DNA of 64,000 nt from Halomonas sp. (GTDB lineage Bacteria; Pseudomonadota; Gammaproteobacteria; Pseudomonadales; Halomonadaceae): contig NZ_JAGOBJ010000009.1 in assembly GCF_017983445.1 (NCBI RefSeq), forward strand, positions 124,001 through 188,000. The letters run 5' to 3'. Numbering within the stretch: the first letter of the stretch is position 1; every line of letters begins with the position of its first letter. The notes under the pieces were generated by a model. That model saw only the letters and a list, made by a program, of their open reading frames with translations. It did not search any database and was not told where the DNA came from. Shown here piece after piece: positions 39,225 to 48,188 of this stretch. The position numbers were made by a program, and so were the translations under genes.

Positions 39225-39300
39225 TGGGGTGGATGATGGGGATCGAACCCACGACCACCGGAGCCACAATCCGGGGCTCTACCACTGAGCTACATCCACC
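39225..39300 (-). tRNA. tRNA-His (GTG), copy 2
   Basis: A complete cloverleaf read on the minus strand, 76 nt, with the anticodon loop TTGTGGC (anticodon GTG), T-loop GTTCGATC, encoded CCA end and the extra 5' G (G-1) paired with C73 that marks tRNA-His. It is identical in sequence to the copy at 39340-39415. Confidence 0.97.
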
Positions 39301-39339
39301 ACAACCTAAAACTGGGAGTCTTGCTTTGCTTCTATCAAC

Positions 39340-39415
39340 TGGGGTGGATGATGGGGATCGAACCCACGACCACCGGAGCCACAATCCGGGGCTCTACCAC
39401 TGAGCTACATCCACC
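39340..39415 (-). tRNA. tRNA-His (GTG), copy 1
   Basis: Same 76-nt sequence as the copy at 39225-39300, 39 bp apart, with anticodon GTG, extra G-1 and encoded CCA. The pair represents a tandem duplication inside the tRNA operon. Confidence 0.97.
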
Positions 39416-39475
39416 ATTGATAGCACTACTGACTAGATCACCTAACCGGCTTTGACCATTTAAACGCTTTATTAA

Positions 39476-39552
39476 TGGCACGCCCAGCAGGACTTGAACC
39501 CGCAACCTACGGCTTAGAAGGCCGTTGCTCTATCCGGTTGAGCTATGGGCGC
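39476..39552 (-). tRNA. tRNA-Arg (TCT)
   Basis: A 77-nt cloverleaf on the minus strand. Anticodon loop CTTCTAA gives anticodon TCT (AGA codons), the acceptor stem is GCGCCCA/TGGGCGT with one G-T pair, and CCA is encoded. It lies 60 bp from the tRNA-His copy. Confidence 0.96.
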
Positions 39553-39642
39553 ACGTAAAGCATTCGAAACAAGCTGAATACCGATGAGCACTTGACCACA
39601 ACCACGCTTGGAAAAGCAATGCACCACCTTTCACGTTAAGTG

Positions 39643-39719
39643 TGGTCGGGATGGAGGGATTCGAACCCCCGACATCCTGCTCCCAAAGCAGGCGCGCTAC
39701 CAGACTGCGCTACATCCCG
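39643..39719 (-). tRNA. tRNA-Pro (TGG)
   Basis: A 77-nt cloverleaf on the minus strand. Anticodon loop TTTGGGA gives TGG, acceptor CGGGATG/CATCCCG, T-loop GTTCGAATC and encoded CCA. It is first in the Pro-Arg-His-His cluster. Confidence 0.97.
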
Positions 39720-39767
39720 ATTTATCACTCTTGACGCTTACCGCGCTGCCCGTCTCAAGCGAGGCAT

Positions 39768-39795
39768 ATATTACTATTTCTAGATTTAAAGTCAA
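39768..39795 (-). promoter_or_regulatory. Probable promoter of the tRNA-Pro-Arg-His-His cluster
   Basis: On the minus strand TTGACT (39790-39795) and TAATAT (39768-39773) are separated by 16 bp, with a GC-rich discriminator (GCCTCGC) just downstream, which is typical of stable-RNA promoters under stringent control. It lies about 50 bp before the tRNA-Pro 5' end. Confidence 0.65.
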
Positions 39796-39924
39796 CACTT
39801 AATGCGATTGATTATGTAGATGCTTTGCCTTACCGCCCTAGCATGCGAAAATTACCCCTATGTAAATGCTCGAGCAAACCTGCTTTAGCGCGAAGTGTTT
39901 CAACCTCCACAGGGATCCTTGTAA

Positions 39925-40785
39925 ATGACCGCCCAACTTATCGATGGAAAAGCCATCGCTGCTCATGTCCGCCAACGCGTTGCCGAGAAAATAGCAGCAC
40001 GCAAGCTTGCTGGCGCTCGTGCACCAGGACTAGCCGTTGTTGTGGTCGGTGAAGACCCCGCGTCTCATGTCTATGTGAATACCAAGCATCGGGCCTGCGA
40101 ACAGGCTGGCATCCTTTCGTTCCAGCACGCCCTGCCAGTGGATACAACACAGCAGACGCTTGAAAGCCTGGTTGACCAGCTTAATGCGGACCCGCGTGTT
40201 GATGGCATTCTGGTACAGCTTCCTCTTCCGGCGCATATGGATGCCGGCCCTATCTTGGAGCGCATCCTCCCTGGCAAAGATGTGGATGGCTTTCACCCCT
40301 ATAACCTTGGCCGCCTTGCCCAACGGTTACCGGCGCTACGCCCCTGCACGCCTAAAGGCGTAATGACGATGCTCGCGCAGAGCGACCTTCCCGTACGTGG
40401 GCTTAATGCAACGATTGTTGGCGCCTCCAATATCGTAGGCCGCCCCATGGCGCTTGAGCTGGTGCTTGCAGGCTGTACCACAACTATCTGTCATCGTTTT
40501 ACACGTGATCTAGAAGCGCATGTTAGCCGAGCGGATTTAGTAGTCGTAGCAGTAGGTAAACCCGGCATCGTAAAAGGCGAATGGATCAAGGAAGGCGCCA
40601 TCGTAATCGACGTAGGCATTAATCGTCAGGAAGATGGCTCACTTGTCGGTGATGTAGATTTTGCCGCAGCGGCAGAGCGGGCAAGCTTTATCACTCCCGT
40701 ACCTGGTGGCGTTGGCCCGATGACCGTTGCCACATTGCTGGAAAACACGCTCGAAGCGGCTGAACGCCACGACGCCGAAGCCTAG
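39925..40785 (+). CDS. folD: FolD, methylene-tetrahydrofolate dehydrogenase/cyclohydrolase
   Basis: FolD (286 aa) interconverts methylene-, methenyl- and formyl-tetrahydrofolate. Signature regions are [19 protein letters not shown] (with the catalytic Lys), [24 protein letters not shown] (NADP site) and [14 protein letters not shown]. The length is normal (E. coli 288). The start ATG follows GGGATCC. Downstream are three to four degenerate copies of a 14-bp unit. Confidence 0.97.
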   Translation: MTAQLIDGKAIAAHVRQRVAEKIAARKLAGARAPGLAVVVVGEDPASHVYVNTKHRACEQAGILSFQHALPVDTTQQTLESLVDQLNADPRVDGILVQLPLPAHMDAGPILERILPGKDVDGFHPYNLGRLAQRLPALRPCTPKGVMTMLAQSDLPVRGLNATIVGASNIVGRPMALELVLAGCTTTICHRFTRDLEAHVSRADLVVVAVGKPGIVKGEWIKEGAIVIDVGINRQEDGSLVGDVDFAAAAERASFITPVPGGVGPMTVATLLENTLEAAERHDAEA

Positions 40786-40800
40786 GCACACGCTGTTTTT

Positions 40801-40855
40801 AATACTCGATCGTTAATATCCGGTCATCAATATTCGGCCGTCACTACTGGTCTTT
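40801..40855. repeat. Degenerate 14-bp tandem repeat downstream of folD
   Basis: AATACTCGATCGTT, AATATCCGGTCATC, AATATTCGGCCGTC and ACTACTGGTCTTT line up with a 14-bp period from 40801, beginning 16 bp after the folD stop. Units 2 and 3 are 11 of 14 identical. Confidence 0.6.
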
Positions 40856-40889
40856 AATTTTTAAACGTACGAATGATGGAGCCTATTCT

Positions 40890-41597
40890 ATGAAGCGTAT
40901 TGGTATTATTGGCGCGATGGCACAGGAAATTAGCATTCTTGTCGAACAACTCGACAATGCCGAACGCCATGAACACGCCGGATTTGTATTTCATAAGGGT
41001 ACGCGTCACGGCTTGGAAGTCGTGGTTCTTCTATCAGGTATTGGCAAGGTAAATGCGGCAGTAGGCACAGCTATTTTACTTGAACGCTACCAGCCTGATG
41101 CCATCATCAATACCGGGTCAGCGGGCGGGTTTGCAAGCGACCTTGATATTGGCGACGTGATCATCTCAGATGAAGTTCGCCACCACGATGTAGACGCCGT
41201 GGTATTTGGCTATGAAATTGGCCAAGTACCCGGCATGCCAGCGGCTTACCTGGCGGATATTAAGCTGCGCGATATCGCCCGGGAGGCTATTGCTACGGTC
41301 GGTGAAGTTAACGTTCGTGAAGGACTGATTGCGACGGGCGATGCCTTTATGGCGGACCCTGCCCGCGTAGCTGCGACCCGAGCACAATTCCCTTCCATGC
41401 TGGCAGTGGAAATGGAAGCCGCCGCTATTGCGCAGACTTGTTATCTCTATCAATGCCCGTTTGTAGTCATTCGCGCGTTATCCGATATTCCAGGTAACGA
41501 CGATAATCACCTGTCCTTCGAGCAGTTCCTGGACGTAGCGGCCGCACACTCATCGCGTATGGTGGACGAAATGCTTTTAGTGCTTAGCCAGCGCTGA
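40890..41597 (+). CDS. mtnN: MtnN, 5'-methylthioadenosine/S-adenosylhomocysteine nucleosidase
   Basis: A 235-aa nucleosidase that recycles SAH and MTA in the methionine/activated-methyl cycle. Visible are the N-terminal IGIIGAMAQEISIL with the active-site Glu12-type residue, INTGSAGGF, VEMEAAAIAQ (substrate ribose-binding Glu) and VVIRALSDIPG with the catalytic Asp. Length matches Pfs. It is followed by a strong terminator shared with pyrC. Confidence 0.97.
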   Translation: MKRIGIIGAMAQEISILVEQLDNAERHEHAGFVFHKGTRHGLEVVVLLSGIGKVNAAVGTAILLERYQPDAIINTGSAGGFASDLDIGDVIISDEVRHHDVDAVVFGYEIGQVPGMPAAYLADIKLRDIAREAIATVGEVNVREGLIATGDAFMADPARVAATRAQFPSMLAVEMEAAAIAQTCYLYQCPFVVIRALSDIPGNDDNHLSFEQFLDVAAAHSSRMVDEMLLVLSQR

Positions 41598-41622
41598 TCA
41601 ATCAAGCACTCTGCCCTGCCAG

Positions 41623-41653
41623 AAAAAAACGGAGCCAGTGGGCTCCGTTTTTT
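41623..41653. terminator. Bidirectional terminator between mtnN and pyrC
   Basis: ACGGAGCC/GGCTCCGT (8-bp stem, four-base loop) with A7 before and T6 after. It serves mtnN on the plus strand and pyrC on the minus strand. Confidence 0.95.
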
Positions 41654-41666
41654 ATACAGCGAAAAA

Positions 41667-42704
41667 TTACGCCTTGATTGACCACTCAAGCGACTCACCC
41701 GCCAGTAGCGGAATAATCTTTTTGCCTCCGGCATAGGGATAGCTTTCCGGCATCTGCCAGGCTTTACGTTCCAGAGTAATTTTATCGGCGTTAGGCGCTA
41801 AGCCATAAAAACGCGGGCCATTTAGGCTGGCAAACGCTTCAAGATTATCCAGTGCATTCATTTCATCAAACGCCCTGGCATATAACTCGATGGCGGCGGG
41901 CGCCGTATAAGCGCCAGCACAGCCGCAGCTAGACTCTTTATCGCCCTGCGCATGGGGGGCACTATCGGTGCCCAAAAAGAACTTGGGGCTACCGCTGGTC
42001 GCGGCCTTCAAAAGCGCTTGGCGGTGCTGTTCACGCTTGAGAATGGGCAGGCAATAATAGTGTGGGCGAATTCCGCCGACCAGCATCTTATTACGGTTAA
42101 ACAGTAAATGATGGACAGTAATGGTCGCGGCAATAGTATCTGGCGCCTCGGCAACAAACTCAGCCGCCTGCTGGGTGGTGATATGCTCAAAAACTACCTT
42201 AAGCGACGGATGCCGCGCCAGCAGTGGTTTCATTACCTGTTCAATAAACACCGCTTCACGATCAAAGATATCGATATCAGCGGTGGTTACTTCGCCATGC
42301 ACTAGCAGCGGCATGCCCACCTGGGCGAGCATCGCGATAGTTTCATTGCAATGGGCCAGATCCGTAACGCCAGAATCCGAATTGGTGGTAGCGCCAGCAG
42401 GGTAGAGTTTGACGGCCTTGATAAAGCCGCTCTGTGCTGCGCGCTCAATTTCTTCGGGAGGCGTAGTATCCGTTAGATAAAGCGTCATCAACGGCTCAAA
42501 CGTACTTCCTTCAGGCAGTGCAGCCAGAATACGCTCGCGGTATTCAAGTGCCTGTGCCGTGGTCGTTACCGGTGGGGTTAAGTTAGGCATAATAATCGCA
42601 CGCCCCATCTGGGCGGCGGTATGCCCCACCACGGCGCTTAACGCCTCGCCATCGCGTAAATGAAGATGCCAATCATCGGGGCGGGTCAGGGTAATAACGT
42701 CCAC
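41667..42704 (-). CDS. pyrC: PyrC, dihydroorotase
   Basis: A 345-aa class II dihydroorotase in pyrimidine synthesis. The HxH metal motif is in [12 protein letters not shown], the carbamylated Lys in [11 protein letters not shown], and metal His residues in LVHGE and [15 protein letters not shown] closes the site. GTG 42704 with AGGA upstream gives a length like E. coli PyrC (348 aa); the TTG at 42740 adds 12 residues with no family counterpart. It is convergent with mtnN. Confidence 0.95.
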   Translation of the reverse strand: MDVITLTRPDDWHLHLRDGEALSAVVGHTAAQMGRAIIMPNLTPPVTTTAQALEYRERILAALPEGSTFEPLMTLYLTDTTPPEEIERAAQSGFIKAVKLYPAGATTNSDSGVTDLAHCNETIAMLAQVGMPLLVHGEVTTADIDIFDREAVFIEQVMKPLLARHPSLKVVFEHITTQQAAEFVAEAPDTIAATITVHHLLFNRNKMLVGGIRPHYYCLPILKREQHRQALLKAATSGSPKFFLGTDSAPHAQGDKESSCGCAGAYTAPAAIELYARAFDEMNALDNLEAFASLNGPRFYGLAPNADKITLERKAWQMPESYPYAGGKKIIPLLAGESLEWSIKA

Positions 42705-42849
42705 GGCAAGTCCTAAGCTGGTAAAAGAAAGAAACGCCAATACAGTATACGCGATACGGCTGGCAGAGAAATCTGCTCATCGCTGCCACAGCGTGTGCCA
42801 AGTATCGTATTATAACGGCACTTTTAGAGGTTCTAAGGTCCAATTTTTT

Positions 42850-43266
42850 ATGCAAAACGTGCGACGCTATGCGGACATCATTGCCAGCATAGAGGGTTTG
42901 GTGTGGCTAGGCTTGGCCTGGTCAATCTCCATTTCGGTCCATAACGGCAGTACCGAGCCAACCCTGGCAGCGCTATTCATTGTTGGCGCAATCATTTTGT
43001 TTAGCTGGGCGCATCGCCCCATGCGCTTTCTATTGCGTCGCTATCATATTCGCAAGCGGCGCACGGATATGTGGATCCATATCCTGGCTCTGCCACTTCT
43101 ACTGGCGATGTTTTTTCATATCATGGTGGAAGCCACGTTCGGCAACACGTGGCTGCCTCCTAAAATGCTGCTGTTCAATCTTTTGGCCTCAGCGGGCTGG
43201 CTCACATATGTCATGACCCTAATCGTCAAATCTATTATTCACAGCATTAAAACGCCCAAGAAATAG
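42850..43266 (+). CDS. Four-helix membrane protein upstream of regB, unknown function
   Basis: A 138-aa protein (from ATG 42850) with four predicted transmembrane helices at about 14-33, 39-56, 75-94 and 106-128 and a basic cytoplasmic loop (RFLLRRYHIRKRR). It contains three His residues in or near the membrane. I recognise no family. Its stop is 7 bp before the regB ATG, so the products are probably co-translated and could act with the RegB sensor. An upstream in-frame ATG at 42793 is less likely. Confidence 0.75.
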   Translation: MQNVRRYADIIASIEGLVWLGLAWSISISVHNGSTEPTLAALFIVGAIILFSWAHRPMRFLLRRYHIRKRRTDMWIHILALPLLLAMFFHIMVEATFGNTWLPPKMLLFNLLASAGWLTYVMTLIVKSIIHSIKTPKK

Positions 43267-43273
43267 GTGGCCC

Positions 43274-44545
43274 ATGCAACCCGCCCTGCCGCTTCCTCTC
43301 TCTACGCCTAACCGAAACCTTGTTCGCCTGACGATTGTACGTGGCATTACCTGGACAGGTTTTTTGCTCGCGATCGTCGTGGGCGTTGAGCTTTTAGGGT
43401 TCAATTTACCGGTCACCGCGGTCGTGAGCGTCGTTATCGCGATGGGAATTTTGAATATCGCCACCTGGTGGCGTTTAGGTCGTCCGCGTGCGGTTGAGCA
43501 TATCGAGTATCTGCTGCATCTATTAGCGGATATTACCGGCCTGACGCTTCTATTCTACTTTTCAGGCGGCTCAACCAACCCGTTCATCACGTATTACCTG
43601 GTGCCAGTTACCATTGCCGCGGCAACGTTGCCGTGGCGTCACGCCTGGGCTTGTGCCGGCAGTGCCATGGCCGGTTACAGCTTTTTGATGTTCTATTACC
43701 ATCCGATCCCCCAGCTTGGGCATATCAATAGCGATGTGATGCTAAACCTGCATGTTTTGGGAATGTGGCTGAACTTTGGTCTCTCTGCGGGCTTGGTAAC
43801 CTTCTTTATTTACAAAATGGCCTATGCGCTACGCAGCCGTGACAAAGCCCTTTCGCGTACCCGAGAAGCGGCACTGCGTAACGAGCAGGTGCTGGCCGTG
43901 GCAACTCAGGCCGCCGGCACAGCTCACGAACTAGGCACTCCGCTCTCAACCATGGCCATTTTATTAAAAGAGATGCAGGAAGAAGCGCCCGACGATGGCA
44001 CCTTGCATCAGGATATTCGCCTGCTTCGCCAACAAGTCGATATCTGTAAATCACGCTTGCAGCACTTGGTTACCAGTTCTGACCGTCAACGCATGGCAGA
44101 GCCGGAAATATTGGATGCCCAAGAGTGGCTGACAGGCGTTGTGCAGCGCTGGCTGGTTTTACGTCCGGATGTTAGCCATCAGTTTGATATTACTGACAAG
44201 CGCGGCAGGCCATGGCTTGCGGTGGATACCACGCTGGATCAGGCGTTAATGAACCTGTTGAATAACGCCGCAGATGCCAACCCTGAGCGTATCGCCGTTC
44301 GTCTGGACTGGCAGGAAGAGAGCGTGGTCATCGATATTCGCGATCACGGGCCGGGCATTGCCATGTCCATTGCTGATCAGCTTGGCGACACGTTTATTTC
44401 TACCAAGAGTAAAGGCATGGGAATTGGTTTGTTTTTAACCCATGCCACGATCAACCGCTTTGGTGGCGGTGTCAGCCTGTATAATCACCCCGAAGGCGGC
44501 ACCCTGACAGAAGTGACGCTGCCGCGTAGCTCAGCCCCCAGTTAA
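43274..44545 (+). CDS. regB: RegB/PrrB-type redox-sensing histidine kinase
   Basis: A 423-aa membrane kinase of the RegB/PrrB/RoxS group that senses quinone and redox state. About six transmembrane helices occupy residues 20-185. The ubiquinone-binding heptapeptide GGxxNPF is present as GGSTNPF (98-104). The H-box AAGTAHELGTPLST carries phospho-His218, and a cysteine at about 258 (RQQVDICKSRL) lies where the redox-active Cys265 of Rhodobacter RegB would be. N-box and G-boxes (NLLNNAADANP, DHGPGI, GMGIGLF) are intact. regA follows by 73 bp. Confidence 0.95.
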   Translation: MQPALPLPLSTPNRNLVRLTIVRGITWTGFLLAIVVGVELLGFNLPVTAVVSVVIAMGILNIATWWRLGRPRAVEHIEYLLHLLADITGLTLLFYFSGGSTNPFITYYLVPVTIAAATLPWRHAWACAGSAMAGYSFLMFYYHPIPQLGHINSDVMLNLHVLGMWLNFGLSAGLVTFFIYKMAYALRSRDKALSRTREAALRNEQVLAVATQAAGTAHELGTPLSTMAILLKEMQEEAPDDGTLHQDIRLLRQQVDICKSRLQHLVTSSDRQRMAEPEILDAQEWLTGVVQRWLVLRPDVSHQFDITDKRGRPWLAVDTTLDQALMNLLNNAADANPERIAVRLDWQEESVVIDIRDHGPGIAMSIADQLGDTFISTKSKGMGIGLFLTHATINRFGGGVSLYNHPEGGTLTEVTLPRSSAPS

Positions 44546-44618
44546 AGCGCAGACCTGCCTAAGCAATTGTATTTAAAACGCGCTTTAATCAGTTTCAAGT
44601 AACCATGTTGAGGACATC

Positions 44619-45158
44619 ATGCAAACGACAGATCAACGCCTATTAATTATCGATGATGATGAAATGTTCTGTCATGTCCTAAGCCGGGCTTTTACTCGTC
44701 GCGGCTTTGAGGTGATGACAGCGCACGATGCCGACCAGGCGCTCGCGGTCGCGACCCAGTTCCAACCCACGATGGCAACGCTGGATCTAAAGCTTGAAAA
44801 CAGCTCAGGACTAAAACTACTGCCTGAAATGCTAACCGCTGTTCCGAGCTGCCGCATTGTGGTTCTAACTGGCTACTCGAGCATTGCCACTGCGGTGGAA
44901 GCGATGAAACTGGGGGCCGTTAACTACCTATGCAAACCAGCGGATGCGGACGACATTATTGCCTCGTTTGAGCAACAGGAGGGTGATCCAAATATCGAAC
45001 TTGCCGACAACCCGCCCTCGATTAACCGCATCACCTGGGAGCATATTCAAAAGGTGCTGCAAGAGCATGATGGTAATATTTCCGCTACGGCCCGTGCGCT
45101 AGGCATGCATCGCCGTACGCTGCAGCGTAAACTGCAGAAACGTCCCGTACGGCGCTAA
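44619..45158 (+). CDS. regA: RegA/PrrA-type response regulator
   Basis: A 179-aa response regulator that pairs with RegB. The receiver (about 7-120) has the acidic pair DDD, phospho-acceptor Asp56 in TLDLKLENSSG, and KPAD. A proline-containing linker leads to a Fis-like helix-turn-helix (about 140-176: SATARALGMHRRTLQRKLQ), identical in layout to RegA, ActR and RoxR. It globally tunes respiration and energy metabolism in known systems. Confidence 0.95.
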   Translation: MQTTDQRLLIIDDDEMFCHVLSRAFTRRGFEVMTAHDADQALAVATQFQPTMATLDLKLENSSGLKLLPEMLTAVPSCRIVVLTGYSSIATAVEAMKLGAVNYLCKPADADDIIASFEQQEGDPNIELADNPPSINRITWEHIQKVLQEHDGNISATARALGMHRRTLQRKLQKRPVRR

Positions 45159-45212
45159 AGCCACATAAATCCTCAGATATTCCAGACAATTAACTGAACA
45201 CGACGGAAAGCG

Positions 45213-45986
45213 TTACTGGGCTGTCCAGCCTAGATCAATACTCCAACTTGCCCCGGTGACCGCACCAGCACCATCGGATGCCAAGTACGCCACCATCTGG
45301 GCGACTTCGTGAGGTTCGATCAAGCGCTTGACCGCCACATTTTTGAGCATGATTTTTTCAATAACTTCCTGCTCATCCATATTATTAAGCTTGGCCTGAT
45401 CGGCAATCTGATTGTCCACCAGCGGAGTTTTTACATAGGCCGGGCATATCGCATTGGCGGTAATTCCTTGAGGGCCGCCCTCCAGCGCTGCCGTTTTGGT
45501 AAAGCCGATTAACCCGTGCTTTGCACTTACGTAAGCAGCTTTACCCGGTGAGGCTACCTGTGCGTGCATTGAGGCAATATTAATAATGCGCCCCCATTCG
45601 GCCTTGCGCATATAAGGCCAAGCGGCCTGTGCCAGCAGGAAAGGTGCCGTTAACATCAGATCAATAATTTGACGCCACTTCTCCTCGGGAAAATCCTCAA
45701 TTGCGGACACATGCTGAATACCGGCGTTATTGACGAGTATATCCACGCTGCCAAAACGCCTTACAGCATCGTTAACCGCCTCACGACACGCTGTGGGGTC
45801 GGTTAAATCAGCTTGAAAAAAAGCCGCGCCAGCCGCATCAGCCACTTCTTTGCCAGCCGGATTAAAGTCGACCGCCAGCACTTGATAGCCTAACTCGCAA
45901 AAATGTTTGACGACAGCCGCACCAATGCCGCTGCTAGTACCTGTTACCAGGGCGACACGAGGCGTTGTACCTGATTGAGACGACAT
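45213..45986 (-). CDS. bdhA: 3-hydroxybutyrate dehydrogenase (SDR)
   Basis: A 257-aa SDR that oxidises D-3-hydroxybutyrate to acetoacetate. It has TGTSSGIG (NAD site), NNAGIQHV, catalytic Tyr-x-x-x-Lys in YVSAKHG, and the bdh-typical C-terminal GASWSIDLGWTAQ. The segment HAQVASPGKAAYVSAKHG is characteristic of the enzyme. Together with scoAB nearby it would feed 3-hydroxybutyrate, for example from polyhydroxybutyrate, into acetyl-CoA. It is convergent with regA, 55 bp apart. Confidence 0.92.
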   Translation of the reverse strand: MSSQSGTTPRVALVTGTSSGIGAAVVKHFCELGYQVLAVDFNPAGKEVADAAGAAFFQADLTDPTACREAVNDAVRRFGSVDILVNNAGIQHVSAIEDFPEEKWRQIIDLMLTAPFLLAQAAWPYMRKAEWGRIINIASMHAQVASPGKAAYVSAKHGLIGFTKTAALEGGPQGITANAICPAYVKTPLVDNQIADQAKLNNMDEQEVIEKIMLKNVAVKRLIEPHEVAQMVAYLASDGAGAVTGASWSIDLGWTAQ

Positions 45987-46214
45987 TCAGCTTTCCTTTT
46001 CCAGTAAGTAAAAGACTGCTTAGCGAGAAACACCATGAGTATAGAAGTCACGTCGGCGTGCTGCATACTTCTTACGCGCTGTTAAGCCTGAGTTTTCCAG
46101 GTTAAAACCCTACTAATCGCCGCGATTACCTGCACCTATTGGCGAAATGGGCGCGGCTACGCCACAATATGCGCCACTATGACCCATTACTATCCTGACC
46201 ATTGGAGCGTTTAC

Positions 46215-46478
46215 ATGTTTGTAGTTATTTTTGGCAGAATGTCCTGCCCTTTTTGCGTACGTGCTAAGTATCTTGCTGAACAGCTGGAATCAGCGGGCAA
46301 AATAGAGGGCTATCGCTATGTCGATATGCCTTCTGAAGGAGTGACCAAGGAAGACATCGCTAAAACAGCGGGTAAGCCTATTCATACGGTTCCTCAGGTA
46401 TTTGTCGATCAAACCCATGTGGGCGGCTTTACCGAATTTGACCAGTTCGTGCGTGATAAGCAGCTACTTACGTCCTAG
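46215..46478 (+). CDS. grxA: Glutaredoxin, GrxA type
   Basis: An 87-aa glutaredoxin 1-type thiol oxidoreductase that uses glutathione. The active site is CPFC in VIFGRMSCPFCVRAKYLAEQ, followed by GKPIHTVPQVFVD with the cis-Pro and GGFTEFDQF. ATG 46215 with TTGGAG upstream is chosen; the longer ATG at 46179 adds 12 unrelated residues. A weak hairpin (AGCCC/GGGCT near 46519) may be its terminator. Confidence 0.95.
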   Translation: MFVVIFGRMSCPFCVRAKYLAEQLESAGKIEGYRYVDMPSEGVTKEDIAKTAGKPIHTVPQVFVDQTHVGGFTEFDQFVRDKQLLTS

Positions 46479-46661
46479 GCCCGTCATCAGCACTCTTTCA
46501 CGTTGCGGCTCTTGATGAAGCCCCCGCCGGGCTAAGCTGACTTTTGCGTTAAATATGCCTCTTCTCCGCGTTGAAAACGCGGCTTACCCGTTTGCCTATA
46601 CTGAGTAGGAAACAAGTCATTTACTCCTGATAGAGCTTGTTTAGGCGGCGAGGACAGCATC

Positions 46662-47429
46662 ATGCAGCGTGATGAATTCATACAACAGCTGTGGCTTGAT
46701 TACATCCACATGCATCCTGATATTGGTGCCTTGAGGCTCTGGCCGCTGTCTTCTACACCAGAGTATTTAACGCTCGTCACGCTTAACTATGGCGCTTTTG
46801 CTGCCTCCGCCCTGAATAGCCGGCTTGCGCATATGGGCTACCGCCATGTCGACCACTATGCCATGGCAGATAAAGGCCTGCTGATTCACCTTCTCGCTCC
46901 CAGTGATAACGGCAGCTGGCTTATCTTATCCGAGCTGCAGCTGGCCACGTTGCCCAAATCGCCGCGTGAAGCGCTGGGAGCCCTTATTAATCAATCTCAT
47001 CCTCAGGATTGCATAGGGCATAATTTACTCTGCCGTGGGCGCCCGTGGCCCATGCCTTCCTGGCTGCTTTACCAAGAGCTTCAACAGGCCAATCCGCTGG
47101 CCGCCTGGATAGCCGTCATGGGGCCTCGCTTGCACCATGCAGGGTTCGATTGCGCAACGCTAGGCAGCTCTTTAGCCACGCTCAATAGCCAATTAGCTTC
47201 ATCGGGCATGCCCCGCTTGAAAGAGTCTCATAACGGGGTTTTCTCACTTTCATCGCTGATCGAGCACTACTATTACCCCACTATGCCGCAAAAGGTAACG
47301 TTTAGTGAAGGCGATGAGTACCGTCTATGTTTGGGAGGGTTAGCGCTAACTGAAAAGCATATCGAGGCAGGCCAGGAACGGGTTGCGCAGCTCTTAATAC
47401 CAGCCCATGCGCGCTGCGAGATTGCCTAG
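46662..47429 (+). CDS. Unknown protein, possibly distantly related to DUF1338 dioxygenases
   Basis: A 255-aa protein I cannot assign with certainty. The N-terminal LWLDYIHMHP and middle ILSELQLATLPKSPREAL recall DUF1338 (YdcJ/HglS-like) oxygenases of the VOC superfamily. The usual NDH metal-ligand segment reads LNYGAF here, so the iron site may be missing and the match may be only to the fold. The stop codon lies inside a perfect 11-bp-stem hairpin. Its neighbours (grxA, scoB) do not reveal a pathway. Confidence 0.6.
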   Translation: MQRDEFIQQLWLDYIHMHPDIGALRLWPLSSTPEYLTLVTLNYGAFAASALNSRLAHMGYRHVDHYAMADKGLLIHLLAPSDNGSWLILSELQLATLPKSPREALGALINQSHPQDCIGHNLLCRGRPWPMPSWLLYQELQQANPLAAWIAVMGPRLHHAGFDCATLGSSLATLNSQLASSGMPRLKESHNGVFSLSSLIEHYYYPTMPQKVTFSEGDEYRLCLGGLALTEKHIEAGQERVAQLLIPAHARCEIA

Positions 47430-47452
47430 GCGGCCATTCAAGGCCGCCTAGG
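47425..47452. terminator. Palindromic terminator overlapping a stop codon
   Basis: CCTAGGCGGCC/GGCCGCCTAGG is a perfect 11-bp stem with a six-base loop. Its left arm contains the TAG stop of the unknown gene. It lies between that gene and scoB, so it can end both transcripts, though no long T-tract follows. Confidence 0.75.
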
Positions 47453-47466
47453 TTTGAAACTAGCGT

Positions 47467-48129
47467 TTAATCAGCAAACGTCATTTCCGGCACGTGGTCT
47501 GGCACTACCAGTTTACCGGCAGTCTTCTCGATAATTTCCTCGACACTCACCCCAGGGGCACGCTCTTTAAGGACAAACGCACCATCCTTAATTTCCAGGT
47601 AGGCCAAATCGGTGAGAACGCGGTTAATGCACCCGGCGCCAGTAAGCGGCAGCGTGCACTTTTCAAGTAGCTTGGATTCGCCATGTTTGGACGCGTGGGT
47701 CATGGTGCAAATAATATTTTCAGCGCCAGCCACTAAGTCCATGGCGCCGCCCATGCCTTTGATCAGCTTTCCAGGCACCATCCATGAGGCAATATTGCCT
47801 TCCTGATCTACTTCAAAAGCGCCAAGCACGGTTAAATCAACGTGCCCGCCACGAATCATGGCAAATGACTCAGCGGAGGAGAAAATGGCAGCCCCAGGCC
47901 GAGCCGTTACGGTTTGCTTGCCCGCATTAATCATATCGGCATCGAGCTCTTCCTCGGTCGGGAAGCGCCCCATACCCAATAGGCCGTTTTCCGACTGGAG
48001 CATGACGTCTACTCCTTCAGGAATGTAATTGGCTACCAGGGTAGGAATACCAATACCCAGATTGACGTAGAAACCGTCTTCAAGCTCGCGCGCGACACGC
48101 TGTGCCATTTGTTCTCGTGTTAAAGCCAT
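47467..48129 (-). CDS. scoB: Succinyl-CoA:3-ketoacid CoA-transferase subunit B
   Basis: A 220-aa beta subunit of the CoA-transferase that activates acetoacetate with succinyl-CoA. The catalytic Glu is in QSENGLLGMG, after the substrate-loop GLGIGIPTLVANY-like NLGIGIPTLV, and the oxyanion-type GGHVDLTVLGAFEVD follows. The ending VPDHVPEMTFAD is typical of ScoB. The gene follows scoA by 59 bp on the same strand. Confidence 0.94.
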   Translation of the reverse strand: MALTREQMAQRVARELEDGFYVNLGIGIPTLVANYIPEGVDVMLQSENGLLGMGRFPTEEELDADMINAGKQTVTARPGAAIFSSAESFAMIRGGHVDLTVLGAFEVDQEGNIASWMVPGKLIKGMGGAMDLVAGAENIICTMTHASKHGESKLLEKCTLPLTGAGCINRVLTDLAYLEIKDGAFVLKERAPGVSVEEIIEKTAGKLVVPDHVPEMTFAD

Positions 48130-48188
48130 GGTAGCAACCTCATTATTGGACGTTAAAAAAATAGAGTGAGCCGCTGTGCATCAATGGA

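Noticed and set aside
39178-39384. Open frame of 68 aa
   Set aside because: It runs through the two tRNA-His genes and has no coding character.
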